A stretch of 51,538 nt of DNA from Thiomicrospira cyclica (GCA_022736205.1 DZAT01000003.1:13285-64822); one strand, 5' to 3'. Positions 1-9,735 are shown, numbered from the stretch's first letter. Notes: generated by a model not told the origin, from the sequence alone. Program-made: numbers and translations.

Positions 1-1
1 T

Positions 2-457
2 CATCTACCACTTGATGCTCATCGGGTGTTAGGTAATAACGCGCAACTTGCCAAGTTGTTGGATATTGAAGATGATGGCAGTGATGCGAGTCGTATTTGG
101 CGTACAGGTCAGTTAGATGCACCTTTATCCCTTGATGGTTTCGTTGATCGCATTCGCCGTAACCTGCGCAGAGAACCGCAGGTATTACTGGGCGCATCAA
201 AATCAGTAAAGCGCATTGCATGGTGTTCGGGTGCCGCACAAAGTTACTTTGCGCAAGCGATTGATGCGGGTGTTGATGTGTTTATCACAGGCGAAGTGTC
301 AGAAAGCTGTTACCACTTAGCTCGTGAGTCAGGTGTGCATTACATTGCGGCGGGGCATCATGCGACTGAACGTTATGGTGTTCAAGCACTAGGTCAGTTA
401 TTGGCAGAAACTTTTACTCTAGAGCATCAATACATTGAGTTGAATAATCCCGTTTGA
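2..457 (+). CDS. Nif3-like dinuclear metal center protein (YbgI/NIF3 family), 3' part
   Basis: The reading frame is open from base 2, so the gene begins before the window. The first residues (SYHLPLDAH followed by LGNNAQLA) match the conserved NIF3 motif around a metal-ligand histidine, and the end carries GHHATERYGVQALG, the C-terminal family signature with the second metal-binding His pair. The family forms toroidal hexamers with a dinuclear metal site; some members are called GTP cyclohydrolase I type 2, but the physiological role is unsettled. A GTG at 26 lies inside the conserved motif and is not the start. The position upstream of petABC matches the order seen in other gammaproteobacteria. 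About 150 residues of an expected 250 are visible. Confidence 0.9.
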   Translation, partial: HLPLDAHRVLGNNAQLAKLLDIEDDGSDASRIWRTGQLDAPLSLDGFVDRIRRNLRREPQVLLGASKSVKRIAWCSGAAQSYFAQAIDAGVDVFITGEVSESCYHLARESGVHYIAAGHHATERYGVQALGQLLAETFTLEHQYIELNNPV

Positions 458-526
458 TTTTAGTGTATAAGTATAATTAATCATTGAACAAAAAATTGTT
501 GTTCTGTGTTATCTGAATTCAAGGCA

Positions 527-546
527 TAATAAGCAATCGCTTATTA
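527..546. promoter_or_regulatory. perfect inverted repeat in petA leader
   Basis: TAATAAGC-AATC-GCTTATTA is a perfect 8-bp inverted repeat with a 4-base spacer, 33 bases before the petA start. It overlaps a weak -10-like CATAAT at 525-530. It could be an operator for a dimeric regulator or a leader hairpin. No T-run follows, so it is not a typical terminator. Confidence 0.45.
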
Positions 547-578
547 ATCATAATTAACATTCAGACAGGAATCCCTGC

Positions 579-1166
579 ATGACAGAACCTATTAATGAAA
601 AGCGTCGTCAGTTTTTAGTCGGCGCGACTGGTGTTGTCGGCGCCGTAGGTGCGACCTGCGTTGCTGTTCCTTTTGTTTCATCTTGGCAGCCGAGTGAGAA
701 AGCTCAAGCGGCAGGCGCACCTGTTGATGTCGATATTTCTGCATTAACCGAAGGTCAAATGTTAACCGTCGAATGGCGTGGCAAGCCTGTATGGGTTGTG
801 TATCGCAGTGCAGCATCGTTGGCTAAAATTGATGCGGTTTCAACGGAGCTACGTGATGCCAACTCAGAAAAGTCCGTTCAACCTGCGTTTGCACAAAATG
901 CCCATCGCTCACTTAAGCCAGAATATCTGGTTATGGTGGGTGTGTGTACACATTTAGGGTGTGCGCCTTTGTATAAGCCCAATGCGGGTACGATTACCCC
1001 AGATTGGCAAGGTGGCTTTTTTTGTCCGTGTCATGGTTCTCGTTTTGATATGTCGGGGCGCGTATTTAAATCGGTACCAGCACCAACAAACTTAGAAGTG
1101 CCACCTTATCGCTTTTTGAGTGATACCATGATTCGTATTGGTGAACAGGATAAGGAAACAGCTTAA
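579..1166 (+). CDS. petA: Ubiquinol-cytochrome c reductase Rieske iron-sulfur subunit
   Basis: Rieske [2Fe-2S] subunit of the cytochrome bc1 complex, which takes the first electron from ubiquinol. The two cluster-binding boxes are complete: CTHLGC (residues 123-128) and CPCHGS (149-154). The N-terminus KRRQFL followed by a hydrophobic segment (about residues 14-38) is a twin-arginine signal that stays as the membrane anchor, as is usual for Rieske proteins. Its 195 aa are normal for proteobacteria. The SD-like CAGGAAT lies just upstream of ATG 579. The last A of the stop codon is the first base of the petB start, so petA, petB and petC are tightly coupled. Confidence 0.98.
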   Translation: MTEPINEKRRQFLVGATGVVGAVGATCVAVPFVSSWQPSEKAQAAGAPVDVDISALTEGQMLTVEWRGKPVWVVYRSAASLAKIDAVSTELRDANSEKSVQPAFAQNAHRSLKPEYLVMVGVCTHLGCAPLYKPNAGTITPDWQGGFFCPCHGSRFDMSGRVFKSVPAPTNLEVPPYRFLSDTMIRIGEQDKETA

Positions 1167-2413
1167 TGTCTACTCCTAATAATAAACCGTCAGGACAAGA
1201 TAAAGGCGTTGATCTATTAGCGTGGATTGATGAACGTTTTCCGTTAACGCAAGTTTGGAACGAGCATGTTGCTCAATACTATGCGCCTAAGAATTTTAAC
1301 TTTTACTATTTTTTCGGTGCCTTGGCATTGTTGGTTTTGATTAATCAACTCGTCACGGGTATTTGGTTAACGATGAGTTATAAGCCCAGTGCGGCTGATG
1401 CCTTTGATTCGATTGAATACATCATGCGCGATGTCGATTGGGGGTGGTTAATTCGCTATATGCATTCGACGGGGGCATCCGCCTTTTTCATTGTCATCTA
1501 CTTTCATATGTTCCGTGGCTTAATGTATGGTTCATATCAAAAGCCAAGAGAGCTGGTTTGGCTGATCGGTATGATGCTTTTCCTGGTACTGATGGCAGAA
1601 GCCTTTATGGGTTACTTATTACCTTGGGGTCAAATGTCTTACTGGGGTGCACAAGTCATCATTTCTCTGTTTGGTGCGGTTCCATTTGTCGGTGACCAAA
1701 TGGCAACATGGATTCGTGGTGACTTTGTTATTTCTGATGCGACATTAAATCGCTTCTTTGCTTTGCATGTGATTGCATTACCATTGGTTTTGGTTATCTT
1801 AGTTTATTTGCATATTGTTGCTTTACACAAAGTGGGTTCCAATAATCCCGATGGTATTGATATTAAAAAGCATAAAAACGAGCTGGGTTTGCCAAAAGAT
1901 GGTATTCCTTTTCATCCTTATTATTCGGTTAAAGATATGATGGGTGCTGCGGGCTTTATGTTTTTCTTTGCGCTGGTTATTTTTTATTGGCCAGAGGGTG
2001 GTGGTTTCTTCTTAGAAGCACCAAACTTTGAGCCAGCCAATCCGATGAAAACACCAGAGCACATTGCGCCAGTGTGGTATTTCACCCCATTTTACGCCAT
2101 TTTGCGTGCGGTTCCCGATAAGTTGTTAGGGGTGATGGCAATGGGTATGGCAATTATGTTCTTGTTTGTGTTGCCGTGGTTGGATCGTTGTAAAGTACGT
2201 TCAATTCGCTATCGCGGCTGGCAGTTCAAAGCAAATTTGGCGATGTTTGTGGTTAGTTTTGTTGCTTTGGGTTATTTAGGTACGCAAGCACCAACGGCTG
2301 GGTTAACGATGTTGGCGCAGGTGTTTACTTTTACTTACTTTTCTTACTTTGTGTTGATGTGGCTTACTTCACCGATGGAGAAAACCAAACCTTTGCCAGA
2401 GAGGGTAACGTAA
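1166..2413 (+). CDS. petB: Cytochrome b of the bc1 complex
   Basis: Polytopic di-heme subunit carrying the quinol oxidation and reduction sites. Heme-ligand histidines occur in the second helix (MHSTGASAFF...YFHMFRG) and the fourth (RFFALHVIALP...YLHIVALH). The Qo-site loop has PEHIAPVWYFTPFYAILRA, a variant of the conserved PEWY region. The 415 aa cover both the N-terminal and C-terminal cytochrome b domains in one chain, as in proteobacteria. The final helix lies near residues 385-405. The start overlaps the petA stop by one base, and the stop overlaps the petC start in TAATGA. Confidence 0.98.
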   Translation: MSTPNNKPSGQDKGVDLLAWIDERFPLTQVWNEHVAQYYAPKNFNFYYFFGALALLVLINQLVTGIWLTMSYKPSAADAFDSIEYIMRDVDWGWLIRYMHSTGASAFFIVIYFHMFRGLMYGSYQKPRELVWLIGMMLFLVLMAEAFMGYLLPWGQMSYWGAQVIISLFGAVPFVGDQMATWIRGDFVISDATLNRFFALHVIALPLVLVILVYLHIVALHKVGSNNPDGIDIKKHKNELGLPKDGIPFHPYYSVKDMMGAAGFMFFFALVIFYWPEGGGFFLEAPNFEPANPMKTPEHIAPVWYFTPFYAILRAVPDKLLGVMAMGMAIMFLFVLPWLDRCKVRSIRYRGWQFKANLAMFVVSFVALGYLGTQAPTAGLTMLAQVFTFTYFSYFVLMWLTSPMEKTKPLPERVT

Positions 2414-3093
2414 TGATGACAGGATTTATGAAACACTCGCTGCTGTTGTTATCGTCGTTATGGGTGCTATCTTTTCCTGTTGCGGCAAGTGATGCCCCTG
2501 TACCGAAGTTAGATAAGGCGAAAACCAGTGTATTGGATACCGCCTCGTTACAGCGCGGCGCAGATATTTACGCACAATATTGTATGGGATGTCATTCGCT
2601 CAAGTATTTGCGCGTTAATCGCGCTGCACGCGATTTGGGTTGGACAGCGGAAGAAGGGGTGTTGCACTTTCAGTATTTGCGTGATGGTAAAGGTAAACCG
2701 CATGATACGATTCTAACGACCTTAGATGCCAAAACAGCAAAAGCTGCTTTTGGTGTTTTGCCGCCCGATCTATCGTTAGAAGCACGTTTACGTGGCACTG
2801 ATTGGATTTATACTTTTTTACGCAGTTACGAACGGGATGCTCAGGGTAAGGTAAGTAACCGTCTATTCGAGGGTGTTGCCATGCCTTACGTATTAGAGGG
2901 CATGCAAAAAGAGTTGTCGCCTGCTGCTTTTGATGCAGCTGTGGGTGATTTGGTTAATTTTATGGATTATGCAGCTGAACCAGCTAAACCCATTCGTTTA
3001 ATGCTGGGTTGGTGGGTGTTGGGATTTTTAGCACTACTCTTCACCTTAACTTATCTGTTGAAGAAAGAGTTTTGGCGCGATATTAAACACTAG
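2413..3093 (+). CDS. petC: Cytochrome c1
   Basis: Membrane-anchored c-type heme subunit of the bc1 complex that passes electrons from the Rieske center to soluble cytochrome c. It has an N-terminal signal peptide (about residues 1-30, ending VAASDAP), the heme-binding CMGCH at residues 57-61, the axial-ligand region MPYVLEGM, and a C-terminal helix (LMLGWWVLGFLALLFTLTYLL) before a short basic tail. ATG 2413 is chosen because it overlaps the petB stop and has GAGAGG about 8 bases upstream; ATG 2416 is an alternative. At 226 aa it is slightly short, as in many gammaproteobacteria. Confidence 0.96.
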   Translation: MMTGFMKHSLLLLSSLWVLSFPVAASDAPVPKLDKAKTSVLDTASLQRGADIYAQYCMGCHSLKYLRVNRAARDLGWTAEEGVLHFQYLRDGKGKPHDTILTTLDAKTAKAAFGVLPPDLSLEARLRGTDWIYTFLRSYERDAQGKVSNRLFEGVAMPYVLEGMQKELSPAAFDAAVGDLVNFMDYAAEPAKPIRLMLGWWVLGFLALLFTLTYLLKKEFWRDIKH

Positions 3094-3099
3094 GAAAGG

Positions 3100-3140
3100 T
3101 CTGAAAAACACAGCTTTTGTTGTTTTTCAGATTTCTTGTT
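3100..3140 (+). terminator. Rho-independent terminator after petABC
   Basis: TCTGAAAAACA (3100-3110) pairs perfectly with TGTTTTTCAGA (3121-3131) across a 10-base loop and is followed by TTTCTTGTTT. It lies 7 bases after the petC stop, so it should end the bc1 transcript. Confidence 0.8.
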
Positions 3141-3190
3141 TCAGAGATTCCCTAAGTTTCTTTTTAGATTGAGTCGAGTTTGTTTTGTCA

Positions 3191-3224
3191 AGGGGTGTTA
3201 TGATACACCCCTATTTTTGTTTTT
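3191..3224 (+). promoter_or_regulatory. palindrome with extended -10 upstream of sspA
   Basis: AGGGGTGT (3191-3198) and ACACCCCT (3205-3212) form a perfect 8-bp inverted repeat. The loop is TATGAT, which with the preceding TG makes an extended -10 (TGtTATGAT, 3196-3204). A T-rich run follows (ATTTTTGTTTTT). Read as a promoter it would serve sspA, with the palindrome as a possible operator. Read as a hairpin plus T-run it is a second terminator or attenuator. The sequence alone does not decide. Confidence 0.5.
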
Positions 3225-3243
3225 ATTTTGGGAGTTTTTTATT

Positions 3244-3849
3244 ATGATGACCTTGTTTTCAGATCCAGCAGACTATAATTCTCATCGCGTTCGTGTTGTG
3301 ACTAAAGAAAAAGACATCGTTATCGATATTAAAGAAGTTGACCCTGAACATGTACCCGAAGACGTGTTATTGGCCAGCCCAGATGGAACCTTGCCAGCGT
3401 TAATTGAGCGTGATCTTAAACTGTATGATCCACTGGTAATGATTGAGTTTTTGGATGAGCGTTACCCTTTTCCGCCCTTAATGCCTGTTGACCCACAGAT
3501 TCGTGCCACAGCTCGCCAGACATTAAACTACATTCGTCGTGAATGGGAGCCGAGTATTCAGTTGATTTTGTCGGGCGAAGATAAAAAGGGTGTTGAAAAA
3601 GCGCGCAAGTTAATGAAAGAAGAATTTATTAAGCTAACGCCAGCTTTTCAGCACAAGCCTTACTTCATGAGTGATGAATATACGGTTGTTGACGTTACCT
3701 TGTCGGTTATTTTTTGGCGATTAACGGCAATGGGTATTGATATTCCTAAAACGCATAAAGCCTTCCACGAGTACGCGAAGCGTATGTTTATGCGTGACTC
3801 GTTCCGAGATAGTTTGACAGATCTAGAATTGGAAATGGGCGATATTTAA
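3244..3849 (+). CDS. sspA: Stringent starvation protein A
   Basis: RNA polymerase-associated protein with a glutathione-S-transferase fold, involved in stationary-phase and acid tolerance in E. coli. The N-terminal thioredoxin-like half has TLPALIERDLKLYDPLVMIEFLDERYPFPPLMP, the family signature. The C-terminal half is the all-helical GST domain (SDEYTVVDVTLSVIFWRL). ATG 3244 is chosen from GGGAG at 3230-3234, 9 bases upstream; ATG 3247 is the alternative. The 201 aa fit the family. sspB follows after 3 bases, giving the usual sspAB operon next to petABC. Confidence 0.95.
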   Translation: MMTLFSDPADYNSHRVRVVTKEKDIVIDIKEVDPEHVPEDVLLASPDGTLPALIERDLKLYDPLVMIEFLDERYPFPPLMPVDPQIRATARQTLNYIRREWEPSIQLILSGEDKKGVEKARKLMKEEFIKLTPAFQHKPYFMSDEYTVVDVTLSVIFWRLTAMGIDIPKTHKAFHEYAKRMFMRDSFRDSLTDLELEMGDI

Positions 3850-3852
3850 GTC

Positions 3853-4272
3853 ATGTTAGATCAAAAGCCGTATTTGGTTCGTGCATTGTACGATTGGATT
3901 GTGGATAGTCATTGCACACCTTATTTACAATTTTTAACCACTTATCCTGGCGTGGTTGTTCCTCCTGGATTTGATGAAGATGGCGTGATGGTGCTTAATA
4001 TTAGTAAGCAGGCGACCAATCAATTAGATTTAGGTAATGACTTTATTCGCTTTTTTGCACGTTTTCGTGGGCAAGCAATGCCTGTTCATGTGCCATTAGT
4101 TGCTGTTTTGGCTATTTTTGCTAAAGAGAATGCGCAGGGTATGGGCTTTCCACCGCCCGATATGGAAAACTTGCCAGATACGCCAGAGTCTTCTGCAGCG
4201 CAAAAGACATCTGCTGCTGCTGGCGACGGAAAGCCTAAACGTGATCGCAGTCATTTAAAAGTGATTAAATAA
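3853..4272 (+). CDS. sspB: ClpXP protease specificity-enhancing factor SspB
   Basis: Adaptor that hands ssrA-tagged proteins to ClpXP. The substrate-binding domain occupies residues 1-110 ([20 protein letters not shown], then [19 protein letters not shown] and [36 protein letters not shown]). A low-complexity linker follows, then a basic C-terminal tail ([10 protein letters not shown]) that matches the ClpX-docking peptide (LRVVK type) of known SspB proteins. It is 139 aa, somewhat shorter than the E. coli protein because of the linker. It lies 3 bases downstream of sspA. Confidence 0.95.
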   Translation: MLDQKPYLVRALYDWIVDSHCTPYLQFLTTYPGVVVPPGFDEDGVMVLNISKQATNQLDLGNDFIRFFARFRGQAMPVHVPLVAVLAIFAKENAQGMGFPPPDMENLPDTPESSAAQKTSAAAGDGKPKRDRSHLKVIK

Positions 4273-4291
4273 TGATTTTTGTAGGATAACG

Positions 4292-7054
4292 ATGCAGATA
4301 CCAGTGTCTGATCATAAAAGTGTGGCACATAACGCTCATAACGAGGGCGTTATGGCGCGTTTACGTCAAAAGTCAACGCAATTTAATGGATTGCTAGCGC
4401 ACGAGTGGGGTTTGTTGACAGGCTTTGTTGTCGCGCTATTCTTATTTTTGGTGCTGTTTAGCTACGATCCAAGTGATGCTGGTTTTTTTTCGTCAGGAAG
4501 CTCAACGGTTATTCATAATTGGGGAGATGCGACAGGAGCTTGGTTGTCGTCTTTTTTATTGTTTTTGTTTGGCGTTTTTGCATACGTTGTGCCTTTTGGT
4601 GTCGCCTTAGTGAGCTGGGTTGTTTTCCGTATTCGTATGATGCGATCGGAAATTAATCAGCGTCAATTGTTTGTTTCGGGAACGAGCTTGGTGTTGTTTT
4701 TGGCATCAGGGGCTGTGTTAGCGTCTTTATATTTAGATGGTCAGAGCTGGTTTGTCCCCTTGCCTTATTCAGGCGGTGGGATGATGGGATATGCCTTAGC
4801 ATCCTTCTTTGTCATGATTGTTGATCGACTGGCTTCGACCTTATTGTTTCTGTTAGCCTTCTTTGTCGCTTTTAGTTGGATTATTGGGGTTTCTTGGTTA
4901 CAGATTATTGATTTAACGGGTGAGGTGCTTTGGTTAACGGGGCAGTGGATTCAACGTTCGTGGAACGAACAGTGGAAGCCTGCTTTGTTACGTAGTGGCG
5001 ACTGGTTGGCAGAAAAATATCAAGCATGGCGACGTGGTGAGCGCGTGTGGCCAACTCCAGAGGAGTTACGTTCTTGGTCTGCGGAGCGTTGGGCTGATGC
5101 CGTTCGTTTGGCTAAGCAGGGGTTGACTGCTGACAAGGGCGTATTGCATCGCCCTGTTGGTGAACACTTTGTATCGAACAAGTCAGTGGTGCCATCTTCT
5201 ATTCCTGTTTCATTACCAGCGACAGTTGTGCCCTCATTTATGAAGGCGGCTGTTACTCCTATCATGCCTGAGCGTCCCATTTCGGATTCAACATTAAGTT
5301 ATCGGATTGATTCTGTATTAACACCAATGCCTGTCAGCGGACTTTCAGTTGTTGAATCGTCCGACCTTCAGCCAGTTGTTGTGAAAACACAAACAACACA
5401 TATCATGCGTCAATCGGTTGAGCATGACATCGGTGGCTTTGATGGTTTTTCTGTTCCAGATACAGATCATCAAGCGCATAGTGACATGGAAAAAGTGGTG
5501 CGAACCGCTGAGACCGTGAATCTGGTCGAAACCAATACAGCAAAATCAGCTATGTTGCCATCTTTGTCTTTGCTCGACCCTATTCCTGAAAAGAAAACCA
5601 ACCTTGATCCTGAAGTTTTGCAGAATATGGGTGTATTGCTAGAGCAGTCACTCAAAGAATATAACATTAAAGCTGAAGTGGTCGGCATTATTGCCGGACC
5701 AGTGGTGACACTCTTTGAATTGCAGCCAGCACCTGGGGTTAAGGTTGGTTCAATCACCAACTTATCGAAAGATCTGGCGCGTTCTATGTCGGTATTGGCG
5801 GTGCGTGTTGTCGATATTATCCCAGGCAAAACGGTTATCGGGATTGAAATCCCTAACCCGATTCAAGAAGCCATTAGTTTTCGAGAAGTCTTAGCATCGG
5901 ATGTCTATCAAAATACAGGTATGATTTTACCCTTGGTATTGGGTAAAGACACAGCAGGTCGTCCAACCTGTGCTGATTTGGCTAAGATGCCTCATGCGCT
6001 GGTGGCAGGGCAGACGGGTTCGGGTAAGTCGGTTGGCGTTAACGCGATGATTGTTAGTTTGCTGTATCATGCAACGGGCGATCAGGTTAAATTCATTATG
6101 ATCGACCCTAAAATGCTGGAATTGTCGGTTTACGATGGCATTCCGCATTTATTATCGCCTGTTGTTACCGATATGAGCGAAGCGGCGAATGCGTTGCGCT
6201 GGTGTGTGGTTGAAATGGAGCGTCGTTATCAGCTAATGTCTAAACTGGGCGTGCGTAATATCGCGGGCTTTAACGAGAAGGTTCAGGCAGCGATTGATGC
6301 TGGTAAACCCATTATTGATCCCATCGCACCCATGCCACCGATGTCGACGTTTGATATGGCGCCGCCCATGCCGACCTTGGTTCCTTTGCCTTATATTGTG
6401 GTTATCGTCGATGAGTTTGCTGATTTGTTTATGGTTGTCGGCAAGAAAATTGAAGAGTTGATTGCACGTTTAGCACAAAAGGCGCGTGCTGCGGGTATTC
6501 ACTTGATCTTAGCCACGCAGCGTCCGTCGGTCGATGTGGTAACAGGGTTAATTAAAGCCAATATTCCCGCGCGTATTTCCTTTAAAGTTGCCTCTAAAAT
6601 TGACTCGCGTACCATTTTAGATCAAATGGGGGCAGACCAACTTTTGGGACGTGGTGACATGCTTTACCTCGGTAATGGCATGGGTGTTCCACAGCGTGTG
6701 CATGGTCCGTTTGTTTCTGACGATGAAGTTCATCGTGTGGTTGAGTTTTTGAAGACGCAAGGGACACCTGAGTACGTTACGCTTGACCCTGCAGCAGCCT
6801 TAGGCGGCAATTCTGGCACACTGACAGGTTTATTTGATGATGAGGCGGGCGGTGCCGAGCGCGATGCGCTTTATGATGAAGCGGTAAGCTTTGTTGTCGA
6901 GTCGCGCCGAGTCTCGGTTTCGAGCGTGCAACGTCGTTTCAAAATTGGTTACAATCGGGCCGCGCGCATTGTTGAGGCGATGGAGGCTGCAGGGCTGGTA
7001 AGCGCACAACAGCCCAATGGTAATCGTGAAGTGTTATTACCCGATCATGGATAA
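4292..7054 (+). CDS. ftsK: DNA translocase FtsK
   Basis: Septal DNA pump coordinating chromosome dimer resolution with division. The N-terminus (residues 30-220) has about four membrane helices. A proline- and charge-rich linker of about 220 residues is short compared with E. coli. The motor has Walker A GQTGSGKS (573-580) and Walker [11 protein letters not shown] (D707-E708). The C-terminal winged-helix gamma domain (about 850-920; [21 protein letters not shown]) recognizes KOPS sites. The 920 aa fit the common short FtsK form. SD-like TAGGATAA precedes ATG 4292, and lolA follows 16 bases downstream, a common FtsK-LolA-RarA order. Confidence 0.97.
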   Translation: MQIPVSDHKSVAHNAHNEGVMARLRQKSTQFNGLLAHEWGLLTGFVVALFLFLVLFSYDPSDAGFFSSGSSTVIHNWGDATGAWLSSFLLFLFGVFAYVVPFGVALVSWVVFRIRMMRSEINQRQLFVSGTSLVLFLASGAVLASLYLDGQSWFVPLPYSGGGMMGYALASFFVMIVDRLASTLLFLLAFFVAFSWIIGVSWLQIIDLTGEVLWLTGQWIQRSWNEQWKPALLRSGDWLAEKYQAWRRGERVWPTPEELRSWSAERWADAVRLAKQGLTADKGVLHRPVGEHFVSNKSVVPSSIPVSLPATVVPSFMKAAVTPIMPERPISDSTLSYRIDSVLTPMPVSGLSVVESSDLQPVVVKTQTTHIMRQSVEHDIGGFDGFSVPDTDHQAHSDMEKVVRTAETVNLVETNTAKSAMLPSLSLLDPIPEKKTNLDPEVLQNMGVLLEQSLKEYNIKAEVVGIIAGPVVTLFELQPAPGVKVGSITNLSKDLARSMSVLAVRVVDIIPGKTVIGIEIPNPIQEAISFREVLASDVYQNTGMILPLVLGKDTAGRPTCADLAKMPHALVAGQTGSGKSVGVNAMIVSLLYHATGDQVKFIMIDPKMLELSVYDGIPHLLSPVVTDMSEAANALRWCVVEMERRYQLMSKLGVRNIAGFNEKVQAAIDAGKPIIDPIAPMPPMSTFDMAPPMPTLVPLPYIVVIVDEFADLFMVVGKKIEELIARLAQKARAAGIHLILATQRPSVDVVTGLIKANIPARISFKVASKIDSRTILDQMGADQLLGRGDMLYLGNGMGVPQRVHGPFVSDDEVHRVVEFLKTQGTPEYVTLDPAAALGGNSGTLTGLFDDEAGGAERDALYDEAVSFVVESRRVSVSSVQRRFKIGYNRAARIVEAMEAAGLVSAQQPNGNREVLLPDHG

Positions 7055-7070
7055 AATAAGGAAGGTCTGA

Positions 7071-7703
7071 ATGAAATCTGTTTCGATTGCATTATTCGCG
7101 TTATCCACGCTATTGTTATCCTTCACGACTTGGTCAGCAGCGCCTGCCGTAGAAGCAGCGCTAGATACGATGCAAAGTTTTGAGGCAGACTTCGTGCAAA
7201 GTGTCAGTGATGATAAACTGTTTCGCGATGAAAAATCATCGGGCAAAGTTTGGGTTCAGCGCCCCGGTAAATTTTTTTGGCGTTATGATAACGGACCTCA
7301 AAAGCTAGATATTATTGCCGATGGCGTGAATTTGTGGATTTATCAGCCAGCATTGAAGCAGGTTATGGTGCATCAGTTGGCAGATATTGAGCAGGATATC
7401 CCAGTCAGTTGGCTTGCTAGCGATCAACCTATTGCTAAGCGTTATAACACCCGTTTGCTTGCCGATAATGCTAGAGGATTACAGTGGTTCGATTTGCAGA
7501 ATAAAAAAGGTGGCACACAGGAAATTGCCTTTATTGAATTGGGTATGAAAGACAACTTAATGCAAGAAGTGCGTCTAACCAGCTCTGATGGCAAAATTAC
7601 CCTAGTAACCTTTAGTAATGCGAAACGCAATACAACGATTGACCCCAATAAGTTTATTTTTCGTCCAGCAGCGGGTATTGATATTATCGGTACACCGCAG
7701 TGA
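7071..7703 (+). CDS. lolA: Outer-membrane lipoprotein carrier protein LolA
   Basis: Periplasmic chaperone that ferries lipoproteins from LolCDE to LolB. It has a Sec signal peptide (residues 1-24, ending TWSAAPA) and the LolA beta-barrel signature: MQSFEADFVQSVSD, SSGKVWVQRPGKFFWRYD, DGVNLWIYQPALKQV. The end (TLVTFSNAKRNTTIDPNKFIF...GIDIIG) is also typical. The 210 aa are normal. Its TGA stop lies inside the outer arm of the hairpin of a dispersed repeat (7700-7826), so the repeat abuts the coding end exactly. It sits between ftsK and rarA as in other gammaproteobacteria. Confidence 0.95.
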   Translation: MKSVSIALFALSTLLLSFTTWSAAPAVEAALDTMQSFEADFVQSVSDDKLFRDEKSSGKVWVQRPGKFFWRYDNGPQKLDIIADGVNLWIYQPALKQVMVHQLADIEQDIPVSWLASDQPIAKRYNTRLLADNARGLQWFDLQNKKGGTQEIAFIELGMKDNLMQEVRLTSSDGKITLVTFSNAKRNTTIDPNKFIFRPAAGIDIIGTPQ

Positions 7704-7826
7704 ATTCCTAAAACAAGACTTCGTCAGTTTTAGGAATCACTATATTGTTTTTAACTGGTTGAAGGGTTTAAATCAAGTAGTTACATGACATATTAGTGTA
7801 CCCCTTCCCCCAGACCCCCAACCCAT
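7700..7826 (-). repeat. Dispersed hairpin repeat, copy A (minus orientation)
   Basis: Read on the minus strand it starts with a G-rich head, then a TGTAACT..TTGATT stretch, then CCCTTCaACCAG, then a terminal hairpin whose arms (ATTCCTAAAAC at 7704-7714 and its complement at 7727-7737) enclose GAC-GAA-GTC. The 26-base head at 7799-7824 is identical in reverse complement to 46658-46683. The hairpin could also terminate lolA transcription, although no clean T-run follows. It fills the lolA-rarA gap. Confidence 0.75.
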
Positions 7827-7852
7827 TAGTTTTAAGAGGTAACTAATAATAA

Positions 7853-9169
7853 ATGTCCGTGTTTATTCCTCTAGCCGAGAGGCTACGCGCCACGCAACTT
7901 GCGGATGTCTTAGGTCAGGAGCATTTGCTTGGTGAGCGAAAACCATTGTCACAAATGCTTGGTCGCGGGCACTTGCATTCGATGGTTTTATGGGGACCTC
8001 CTGGAACAGGTAAAACAACCTTAGCCCGCTTATTAGCGGAAGCTTCTGGTGCAACATGGCGGGCGCTATCTGCCGTGCATGATGGTGTTAAAGACATCAA
8101 ACGCATGATTGATGAAGCGCAGGCAGACCGTGTTTTAGGACAGCGCTCCGTTTTGTTTGTCGACGAAATTCACCGTTTCAATAAAGCGCAGCAAGATGCG
8201 TTATTACCCGTTGTCGAGAGTGGGTTGTTAACCCTAATTGGTGCGACGACCGAAAATCCGTCATTTTCACTTAATAATGCCTTGCTGTCGCGTGCGCGTG
8301 TCTATGTGCTCAAGTCTTTGACGGGAAATGAGTTGTTATTGTTGTTGCAGCGTGGTTCTGCGCAGCTCGCACAAGAGCAAGGTTGGCAAGCCTTAACCTT
8401 AGCAGAAGAAGCCTATCCGTGGGTTTTGGCATATGCTGATGGCGACGGGCGCAAGCTACTTAACTTTATTGAACAACTCGCTGACTTTGCTCAGGTTGAT
8501 GTTAGTGGAAACGCTATGATTGATGCTGATGCCGTCAAAATGGCGTTGTCGGGCGGACAAACGCGGCGTTTCGATAAAGAAGGCGAAGTTTTTTACGATC
8601 AAATATCTGCGTTACATAAAGCCGTGCGCGGTTCTGCGGTCGATGCTGCTCTGTATTGGTTTGCGCGCATGCTCGATGGAGGATGTGATCCGTTGTATTT
8701 GGCACGTCGGTTAGTACGCATGGCAAGTGAAGAAGTTGCTAATGCCGACCCGCGCGCCTTAACCATTGCACTTGATGCGTTACGTGCTTATGAGATGCTT
8801 GGTAGTCCCGAAGGCGAGCTGGCTTTGGCTCAAGCTGTAACTTATCTTGCGACAGCGCCTAAGTCTAATGCCGTCTATATGGCCTATAAATCGGTACGGA
8901 GAGATGTGGCAAAAATGCCAAGTTACGAGGTTCCACTTAAGTTGCGCAATGCGCCGACCAAACTCATGAGCAGTCTCGATTATGGCAAAGGTTATCGTTA
9001 TGCGCATGATGAACCTTATGCCTATGCCGCTGGTGAAGATTATTTCCCAGATGAAATGGCTTCACAAACCCAGTATTATCATCCAACTGATCGGGGTTAT
9101 GAACAGACAATCGCCCAACGTATTGCATTTTGGAACAATCTAGACGAGCAAGAGGAAAATGCATCATGA
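7853..9169 (+). CDS. rarA: Replication-associated recombination protein A (RarA/MgsA)
   Basis: AAA+ ATPase acting at stalled or gapped forks with SSB, related to clamp-loader subunits. Walker A GPPGTGKT is at residues 48-55, Walker B DEIHRF at 104-109, sensor 1 is GATTENPSF, and the C-terminal tetramerization region includes [26 protein letters not shown] and the helix [28 protein letters not shown] split around residue 350. The 438 aa match the family. ATG 7853 has AGAGGT about 12 bases upstream, which is long spacing, but the protein aligns from its first residues. Its stop overlaps the crcB start (ATGA). Confidence 0.96.
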   Translation: MSVFIPLAERLRATQLADVLGQEHLLGERKPLSQMLGRGHLHSMVLWGPPGTGKTTLARLLAEASGATWRALSAVHDGVKDIKRMIDEAQADRVLGQRSVLFVDEIHRFNKAQQDALLPVVESGLLTLIGATTENPSFSLNNALLSRARVYVLKSLTGNELLLLLQRGSAQLAQEQGWQALTLAEEAYPWVLAYADGDGRKLLNFIEQLADFAQVDVSGNAMIDADAVKMALSGGQTRRFDKEGEVFYDQISALHKAVRGSAVDAALYWFARMLDGGCDPLYLARRLVRMASEEVANADPRALTIALDALRAYEMLGSPEGELALAQAVTYLATAPKSNAVYMAYKSVRRDVAKMPSYEVPLKLRNAPTKLMSSLDYGKGYRYAHDEPYAYAAGEDYFPDEMASQTQYYHPTDRGYEQTIAQRIAFWNNLDEQEENAS

Positions 9170-9579
9170 TGAGTCCAACCAGTTTAGCAGCCGTTGCTGT
9201 TGGCGGTGCAATCGGTTCTGTCGGACGTTATTGGTTGGCACATCAGGTCAATCTGATGATGGGTTACGGTGGCATCGCTTGGGGAACGCTATCGGTTAAT
9301 GTTATTGGTGGTTTTGCCATTGGATTCATGTTAATTGCACTGCAAGAGTGGTTACACGCTGCTGTCGAGTGGCGACTTTTGTTAGTTGTAGGGGTTTTAG
9401 GTGGATTTACTACTTTCTCTAGTTTTTCGTGGGATACCTTTACGCTATGGGAAGATGGCAAGCATTTATTAGCAGGTTTAAATGTTCTGATGAATGTCAG
9501 CTTTTCGCTGATTGGAACGGCTTTAGGTGTTGTTATCGCACGCTGGCTACTGCCTATTAGTGGAAATTTAGCGAATTAG
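9166..9579 (+). CDS. crcB: Fluoride channel CrcB (Fluc)
   Basis: Small membrane fluoride exporter that works as an antiparallel dimer. Four hydrophobic helices are visible. The signatures are GGAIGSVGRYWLA near the N-terminus, WGTLSVNVIGGFAIGF with the pore Asn, and GVLGGFTTFSSFSWDT, containing the phenylalanine-box and Na+-site region. ATG 9166 overlaps the rarA stop and has GAGGA 9 bases upstream. Length is 137 aa. There is no room for a fluoride riboswitch directly upstream because the gene overlaps rarA, so expression is probably coupled to rarA. Confidence 0.95.
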   Translation: MMSPTSLAAVAVGGAIGSVGRYWLAHQVNLMMGYGGIAWGTLSVNVIGGFAIGFMLIALQEWLHAAVEWRLLLVVGVLGGFTTFSSFSWDTFTLWEDGKHLLAGLNVLMNVSFSLIGTALGVVIARWLLPISGNLAN

Positions 9580-9593
9580 ATTTGAGCACTTCT

Positions 9594-9735
9594 AAAAACT
9601 CAATGGGTAGGAATGAGGGAAGAAAGGGGGGGGCGGAAAACAATAGGTAACCCATTGCTTAACTCCCTTCCTTCAGCTAAAAAATAAACTTGGAAAATCT
9701 AAAAACAAGCGAAGCGAGGTTATTAGCGGTTTCCA
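9594..9735 (+). repeat. Dispersed hairpin repeat, copy C
   Basis: This divergent copy shares CTCCCTTCC..CAG, AAATAAACTTGG and a terminal hairpin (9691-9735; outer TGGAAA/TTTCCA, inner GC-GAA-GC) with copy B at 46656-46783. The head carries a run of eight G and a CAATGGGT/ACCCATTG inverted repeat. It lies between crcB and serS and ends three bases before the serS extended -10. Confidence 0.6.

Noticed and set aside
9594..9735. Small RNA gene between crcB and serS
   Set aside because: The structure is explained by the dispersed repeat shared with two other places, and no separate promoter and terminator pair is seen.
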